Origin: Roseovarius litoreus
GTDB taxonomy: Bacteria; Pseudomonadota; Alphaproteobacteria; Rhodobacterales; Rhodobacteraceae
NCBI RefSeq assembly: GCF_900142765.1
Contig: NZ_FRCB01000009.1
Span: 112,417 to 176,416, forward strand
DNA: 64,000 bases
Direction of reading: 5' to 3'
Of this stretch, positions 59,877 to 64,000 are shown in pieces. The position numbers and the translations under genes are program-made. The notes beneath the pieces are model-generated. The model saw only the letters and a program-made list of their open reading frames with translations, had not been told where the DNA came from and ran no database searches. Each line of letters opens with the position of its first letter. Position 1 is the first letter of the stretch.

Positions 59877-62701
59877 TGCCCCACCTTCCATTCCAGATGG
59901 TCGGGGCCTTGACCCACCGGGGATTTGATCGCGTCAAAGCCGGGCTGGCTTTCGGCCGGTGCTTGGGCCTTTTCGATTTTCACCCGCAGATCGAACCACG
60001 CGGCTTGCCCGGTCACCGGATCGGAATTCGCCCAACGCAGCCCGTCACCCTTGGGCGGCAGCAATTCATGGATCAGGTGATTCAGCAAGAAGCCCTTGGT
60101 CGCCTCCGGTGCATCCTTGTCCAGCGCCCATGCGCCCTTGCGCTTGCCGATCGCGTTCCATGTCCAGACGGTGTTTTCGTTCAGAGCGGCCATATGCGCC
60201 ACCGGCACCGTGATCTCACCATGGGCCGAGGTCACGCGCGCCCAATCCCCATCGGAAAAGCCGTTCGCCTCCCACAATTTTGTGGGAAGGTAGAGGGGGT
60301 TATGGCCGTGGATCTGGCGCAGCCACGCGTTCTGGCTGCCCCAGCTGTGATACATGGCCATCGGTCGTTGTGTCAGCGCGTGAACCGGGAACTCGTTCGT
60401 ATCGACGCTGCCATCCTCGAACGGGGCATACCAGATCGGCAGCGGATCGAGGGTTTCGCGGATGCGCGCGCGCAGGTGATCCGGCGGTTGCCTGTCGCCA
60501 TGCCCTTCGGCGGCCAGTTGGAAACGGCGCAGCGGCTCGACGTACAGATCGAAAATGTAATGCTGCGGGCTGTCATACAGCCCCAGTTCCACGGCCCAGT
60601 CCTGATAGCCGGAGTTCCACGGTTTGTAATAGGCCGCGGCATCGGGGATATGCTTGATGAAGAACCCGCCATTGTCGATGTAGTTCTGAAGCTGATCCTT
60701 GTTCGGTGCGCCGCGCCCATCACTCGGGCCGTCCTCGCCACCGCGCCAGCCGGCAAGCGGGCCGATGCCGGGCTTGCGTTCATGATTGGTGATGTAATCG
60801 GCGTAATCGGCGTATTTCTGGCTCCCATCGGAATTCACGAAGCCCGGCAGGTTCAGTTTCGCGCCCAGTTCGCACAGCACCGACTGGAAGCCGCGCACGT
60901 CGCGATCCGGCTGCACCACGGGCCAGCGTATCGCATCCGCCGCCGCATCCGCCTCGCAGATCGGACGATCCAGCAGGCTGATGCAATCATGCCGTTCCAG
61001 ATAGGTCGTGTCCGGCAGGATCAGGTCGGCATAGGCCACCATCTCCGAGCTGTAGGCATCCGAATAGATGATGCGCGGGATCACATACGCACCGCTGTCA
61101 TCCTTGTCGGTCAGCATCTCGATCACGCCGCGCGTGTTCATCGACGAGTTCCACGACATGTTCGCCATATACATGAATAGCGTATCGATCTTGTAGGGAT
61201 CGCCCGCATGCGCGTTCGAGATCACCATATGCATCAGCCCATGCGCCGACATGGGATTTTCCCATGTATAGGCCTTGTCGATCCGGGCCGGGCTGCCATC
61301 GTCCTTTAGCGCCAGATCGTCCGGCCCCTGCACATAGCCCAGATGCGGGCCATCCAGCGGCTTGCCCGGTGTCACCTTGCAATGGGGCTTGGGATGGGCG
61401 CTGACCGGCTTGGGATAGGGCGGCTTGAACCGGAAGCCCCCCGGTACCTCGACCGTGCCCAGAAGGATCTGCAGCATATGCAGCGCGCGGCAGGTCTGGA
61501 ACCCGTTGGAATGCGCCGAGATCCCGCGCATCGCATGGAAGCTGACGGGGCGGCCCTTCATGACCTTGTGGGTCTCGCCGCGGAAATCGGTCCACTCGTG
61601 ATCCAGCACGATTTCCTCATCGAAGGCCACACGCGCAAGTTCGGCGGCAATGGTGCGGATCTTGTCGGCGGTGACGCCACAGCGGTCGGCCACGGCCTCG
61701 GGCGCGTATTGCGGATCAAGATAGCGTTCGGCGATCAGATGCATGACCGGCTTGTGCGTGACACCGCCATGCCGATGGGTCGCCGACAGATCGGGCTGCA
61801 CACCCTTTTGATCGAACGGCGTCAGCTTGCCGGTCTTGCGGTCGATCACCAGTGTCTTGCCGTCCTCGTCGCGCATCAACAGCCCGTGCTCGACCGAGTC
61901 CGGGTCCATGTTCACCAGAACGGGCGCATTCGTGTAGCGCGCCAGGTAATCCAGATCGATCTTGCCTGACCGCAACAGCTCGTGCACCAGTGCCAGGATG
62001 AACAGACCGTCGGTACCCGGTGTGATGCCGACCCATTCGTCAGCCACCGCATTATAGCCTGAGCGGATCGGGTTGACCCCGATCACCTTCGCGCCGCGTG
62101 CCTTGATCCGTCCGATCCCCATCTTGATGGGGTTGCTGTCATGGTCCTCGGCCACGCCGAAGATCATGAACAGCTTGGTATGGTCCCAGTCAGGCTGACC
62201 GAATTCCCAGAATGCGCCACCCATCGTATAGATGCCCGCCGCCGCCATGTTCACCGAACAGAACCCGCCATGGGCCGCATAATTCGGCGTGCCGAAATTC
62301 TGCGCCCAGAAACTGGTGAAGCTTTGCGACTGGTCGCGGCCCGTGAAGAACGCCAGCTTTTCGGGGTTCTCGGCCCGGAGCGGCGCGAGCCAGCCTGTCG
62401 CGATCTCAAGCGCCTCGTCCCATGAGATTTCTTCGAACTCGCCCGATCCGCGCGGTCCCACCCGTTTCATCGGCGCGCGCAGTCGTGACGGTGCATTGTG
62501 CTGCATGATGCCGGCACTGCCCTTGGCGCACAGAACGCCTCGATTGACGGGATGATCCCGGTTGCCCTCGATATAGGCGACCTTGCCATCCTTCATATGG
62601 ACATTGATGCCACACCGGCAGGCACACATGTAACAGGTGGTCTTGCGAACCTCATCCGACACTTTCGGCGAGGTATCGAGTTTTGGCTGATGATGCGTCA
62701 T
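59873..62701 (-). CDS. soeA: Sulfite dehydrogenase molybdopterin subunit SoeA
   Basis: SoeA oxidises sulfite to sulfate in the cytoplasm. This 942-residue molybdopterin enzyme has an N-terminal [4Fe-4S] site (CYMCACRCGINVHMKDG, then GVLCAKGSAG) and the usual guanine-dinucleotide-binding domains. There is no twin-arginine signal, whereas DMSO reductase DmsA is Tat-exported; this and the neighbours pta and xsc support SoeA as known from Ruegeria and Allochromatium. Start set at ATG 62701 (MTHHQPKLDTSPK) after GGGGAAG. Sulfite released by Xsc is its expected substrate. Polysulfide or thiosulfate reductase activity is a less likely alternative. Confidence 0.88.
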   Translation of the reverse strand: MTHHQPKLDTSPKVSDEVRKTTCYMCACRCGINVHMKDGKVAYIEGNRDHPVNRGVLCAKGSAGIMQHNAPSRLRAPMKRVGPRGSGEFEEISWDEALEIATGWLAPLRAENPEKLAFFTGRDQSQSFTSFWAQNFGTPNYAAHGGFCSVNMAAAGIYTMGGAFWEFGQPDWDHTKLFMIFGVAEDHDSNPIKMGIGRIKARGAKVIGVNPIRSGYNAVADEWVGITPGTDGLFILALVHELLRSGKIDLDYLARYTNAPVLVNMDPDSVEHGLLMRDEDGKTLVIDRKTGKLTPFDQKGVQPDLSATHRHGGVTHKPVMHLIAERYLDPQYAPEAVADRCGVTADKIRTIAAELARVAFDEEIVLDHEWTDFRGETHKVMKGRPVSFHAMRGISAHSNGFQTCRALHMLQILLGTVEVPGGFRFKPPYPKPVSAHPKPHCKVTPGKPLDGPHLGYVQGPDDLALKDDGSPARIDKAYTWENPMSAHGLMHMVISNAHAGDPYKIDTLFMYMANMSWNSSMNTRGVIEMLTDKDDSGAYVIPRIIYSDAYSSEMVAYADLILPDTTYLERHDCISLLDRPICEADAAADAIRWPVVQPDRDVRGFQSVLCELGAKLNLPGFVNSDGSQKYADYADYITNHERKPGIGPLAGWRGGEDGPSDGRGAPNKDQLQNYIDNGGFFIKHIPDAAAYYKPWNSGYQDWAVELGLYDSPQHYIFDLYVEPLRRFQLAAEGHGDRQPPDHLRARIRETLDPLPIWYAPFEDGSVDTNEFPVHALTQRPMAMYHSWGSQNAWLRQIHGHNPLYLPTKLWEANGFSDGDWARVTSAHGEITVPVAHMAALNENTVWTWNAIGKRKGAWALDKDAPEATKGFLLNHLIHELLPPKGDGLRWANSDPVTGQAAWFDLRVKIEKAQAPAESQPGFDAIKSPVGQGPDHLEWKVGQ

Positions 62702-62829
62702 CCGGCTTCCCCTGCTGTTCAACGCCTGCTTATGGCAGTTTGAACCGCCCGGCGATATTGTTTTCGACTCTTTCGCGTTATCCGCATGTCTGTTCCGCGA
62801 AATCCGATGATGTCAGGCAATCGTTCCCA

Positions 62830-63840
62830 TCATGGTCGGTCCAGCGCCTGAAGAACCGTCACGGCGATCATCTGCGTCACATCCTCGGCCACGCAGCCTC
62901 GGGACAGATCGTTGGCCGGTTTGGCCAGCCCCTGAAGCACCGGGCCGATCGCTGAATATCCTCCCAGCCTCTGGGTCATCTTGTAGCCGATATTGCCTGC
63001 ATCGAGATCGGGGAAGATCATCACGTTCGCCTGTCCCGCGATGGTCGAGCCCGGCGCTTTGGTTGCGGCCACGGATGGGACGAAGGCTGCATCGAACTGC
63101 AATTCCCCGTCGGCGTCCAGATCCGGATGCTCTGCGCGCAGATGATCGAGAGCCTCGGTCACCTTGCTGACACGCGGGTGCCTCGCACTGCCCTTGGTGG
63201 AAAACGACAACATCGCCACTTTCGGATCCTCGCGCAGCAAGGTCCGGCACGAGCGCGCCGACGCCGCCGCGATCGAGGCAAGCTCGATGGGGTTCGGATC
63301 GATCACAAGCCCGCTGTCGGAATAGACCATCGCGCGGGCATGGGGCGTCGCATTGGTTGGCGGGTACATCAGAAAGAAACTGGACACGAGAGCTGCATCC
63401 GGCGCCTTGCCGATGACCTGCAGCGCCGCTCGGACCACATCCGAGGTCGTCGCGACCGCGCCGCCCACCGTACCGTCGGCGTGACCCTCACGGACCAACA
63501 TGGCGGCAAAGACAAGCGGGGACAAAACCGCCTTGCGCGCAGCCTCGGCATCAACGCCCTTGTGGCGCCGCAAGTCTTCGAACACGGCGGAAAAGCCGTC
63601 CGTCAGGGGCGAGGTCGCGGGATCTTCGACCGAGACGCCATCGCCCTCTGCGGCACCCTGGGCCTTCAATTCCTGCCGCACGGCCGCCGCATCCCCGACA
63701 AGGATGACATCGGCAAGACCCTGTCTTTGCGCGGCCAGCGCCCCCGCGACGATGCGGGGGTCACTGCCTTCGCTCAAAGCGATCTTGCAACGGGTCGCAA
63801 GCGCCTGTGACAGCAACAACTCCGAGGGTGTTCGTGTCAT
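62830..63840 (-). CDS. pta: Phosphate acetyltransferase
   Basis: Pta converts the acetyl phosphate made by Xsc into acetyl-CoA. This 336-residue protein is the short PTA_PTB form without the extra N-terminal domain of E. coli Pta. Family segments include KIALSEGSDPRIVAGA, GHADGTVGGAVATTSDV, SFSTKGSARHP and NVMIFPDLDAGNIGYKM with QRLGGYSAIGPVLQG. The ATG at 63840 lies 22 bases after the xsc stop. A 128-base gap separates it from soeA. Confidence 0.94.
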   Translation of the reverse strand: MTRTPSELLLSQALATRCKIALSEGSDPRIVAGALAAQRQGLADVILVGDAAAVRQELKAQGAAEGDGVSVEDPATSPLTDGFSAVFEDLRRHKGVDAEAARKAVLSPLVFAAMLVREGHADGTVGGAVATTSDVVRAALQVIGKAPDAALVSSFFLMYPPTNATPHARAMVYSDSGLVIDPNPIELASIAAASARSCRTLLREDPKVAMLSFSTKGSARHPRVSKVTEALDHLRAEHPDLDADGELQFDAAFVPSVAATKAPGSTIAGQANVMIFPDLDAGNIGYKMTQRLGGYSAIGPVLQGLAKPANDLSRGCVAEDVTQMIAVTVLQALDRP

Positions 63841-63862
63841 GCGCTTGCCCCTGTCTTTTGCG

Positions 63863-64000
63863 TTACGCGACCTTCTGGGGACGCATATCATCGCGGCTGA
63901 TTCCCGCGACGGCGACGGGTTTTTTCATGGCGTCGCGGCGGAAGGGTTCGCCGAGTTCCTGGTTGATCATGGCTTCGATGAGGGTTGTGACACCGTTCTC
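63863..64000 (-). CDS. xsc: Sulfoacetaldehyde acetyltransferase Xsc, C-terminal end only
   Basis: The last 45 codons of a gene entering from the right edge are visible, with LIEAMINQELGEPFRRDAMK and a tail ending ISRDDMRPQKVA. This matches the conserved C-terminus of Xsc, the thiamine-diphosphate enzyme that turns sulfoacetaldehyde and phosphate into acetyl phosphate and sulfite. The following pta gene strongly supports it. The catalytic domains lie outside the window. Confidence 0.85.
   Translation of the reverse strand, partial: ENGVTTLIEAMINQELGEPFRRDAMKKPVAVAGISRDDMRPQKVA

Noticed and set aside
59873..62701. Naming the molybdenum enzyme DmsA (DMSO reductase)
   Set aside because: No Tat signal is present, and xsc-pta lie directly upstream. 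Both favour the cytoplasmic sulfite dehydrogenase SoeA, though a phylogeny would be decisive.
1..64000. tRNA, rRNA, CRISPR, insertion sequence or prophage genes
   Set aside because: No cloverleaf-like segment, repeat-spacer array, transposase, integrase or phage structural gene was noticed on reading either strand. A tRNAscan or profile run was not possible here.

Overview
The window is 64 kb of GC-rich, densely coding DNA. Gene content and order point to a marine alphaproteobacterium of the Roseobacter group (Rhodobacterales). The main clues are a sulfonate cluster (xsc, pta, then a cytoplasmic sulfite dehydrogenase of the SoeABC type), Rhodobacterales families such as DUF1285, DUF1523 and a CHCC zinc-finger protein, a serC-serA operon with a leader hairpin region, a NaChBac-type sodium channel, and a repeat typical of this group near 22.6 kb. 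No rRNA, tRNA, CRISPR array, transposase or phage gene was seen.

Layout. 0-4.1 kb (minus strand): a parDE toxin-antitoxin pair cut by the window edge, the ribosome rescue factor arfB, mepA, an MFS transporter and a thioesterase-like protein. 4.2-7.5 kb (plus): yggT, recQ, yaaA. 7.5-14.9 kb (minus): a hybrid histidine kinase with one degenerate receiver, a thiolase, a metallophosphoesterase, and serC-serA. 15.5-19.7 kb (plus): a small charged protein, a fatty acid desaturase, an amine-oxidase-like flavoprotein, serB and the sodium channel. 19.8-20.5 kb: an AT-richer AbiU2/HEPN-like gene broken by one stop codon. 20.6-25.5 kb: an ABC exporter ATPase without a permease, a zinc-finger protein, a thiol oxidoreductase and polA. 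25.6-29.5 kb (minus): the CP-ATP-grasp, alpha-E, transglutaminase and Anbu proteasome-like operon. 29.8-34.3 kb: a universal stress protein, a cation efflux pump, a secreted NTF2-like protein and a two-component system. 34.4-41.8 kb: DUF1285, divergent from a tightly coupled MoxR, DUF58, DUF4159 and GATase-like membrane operon. 41.9-48.5 kb: a soluble chemoreceptor, DUF599, and a glcDEF glycolate oxidase operon with an extra small membrane protein. 48.5-50.8 kb: two tandem trypsin-like proteases and an Hsp20 gene with a sigma32-like promoter and a ROSE-type RNA thermometer. 50.8-57 kb: a YbaY/META protein, gabD, an alpha/beta hydrolase, a P1 peptidase and creatinase. 57.1-58 kb: two small membrane proteins. 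58-64 kb (minus): the sulfonate cluster xsc, pta, soeA, a 51-residue membrane protein, soeB, soeC.

How genes work together. SerC, SerA and SerB cover the phosphorylated serine pathway. Xsc, Pta and SoeABC turn sulfoacetaldehyde into acetyl-CoA and sulfate while feeding electrons to quinone. GlcDEF oxidises glycolate.

The observations most worth a second look are these. An 11-bp tandem repeat element occurs at two distant loci, 11.1 kb and 52.2 kb. A thermometer hairpin can be drawn base by base over the hsp20 ribosome binding site. Small membrane proteins are translationally coupled inside the soe and glc operons. The Anbu operon has a complete set of predicted active-site residues.
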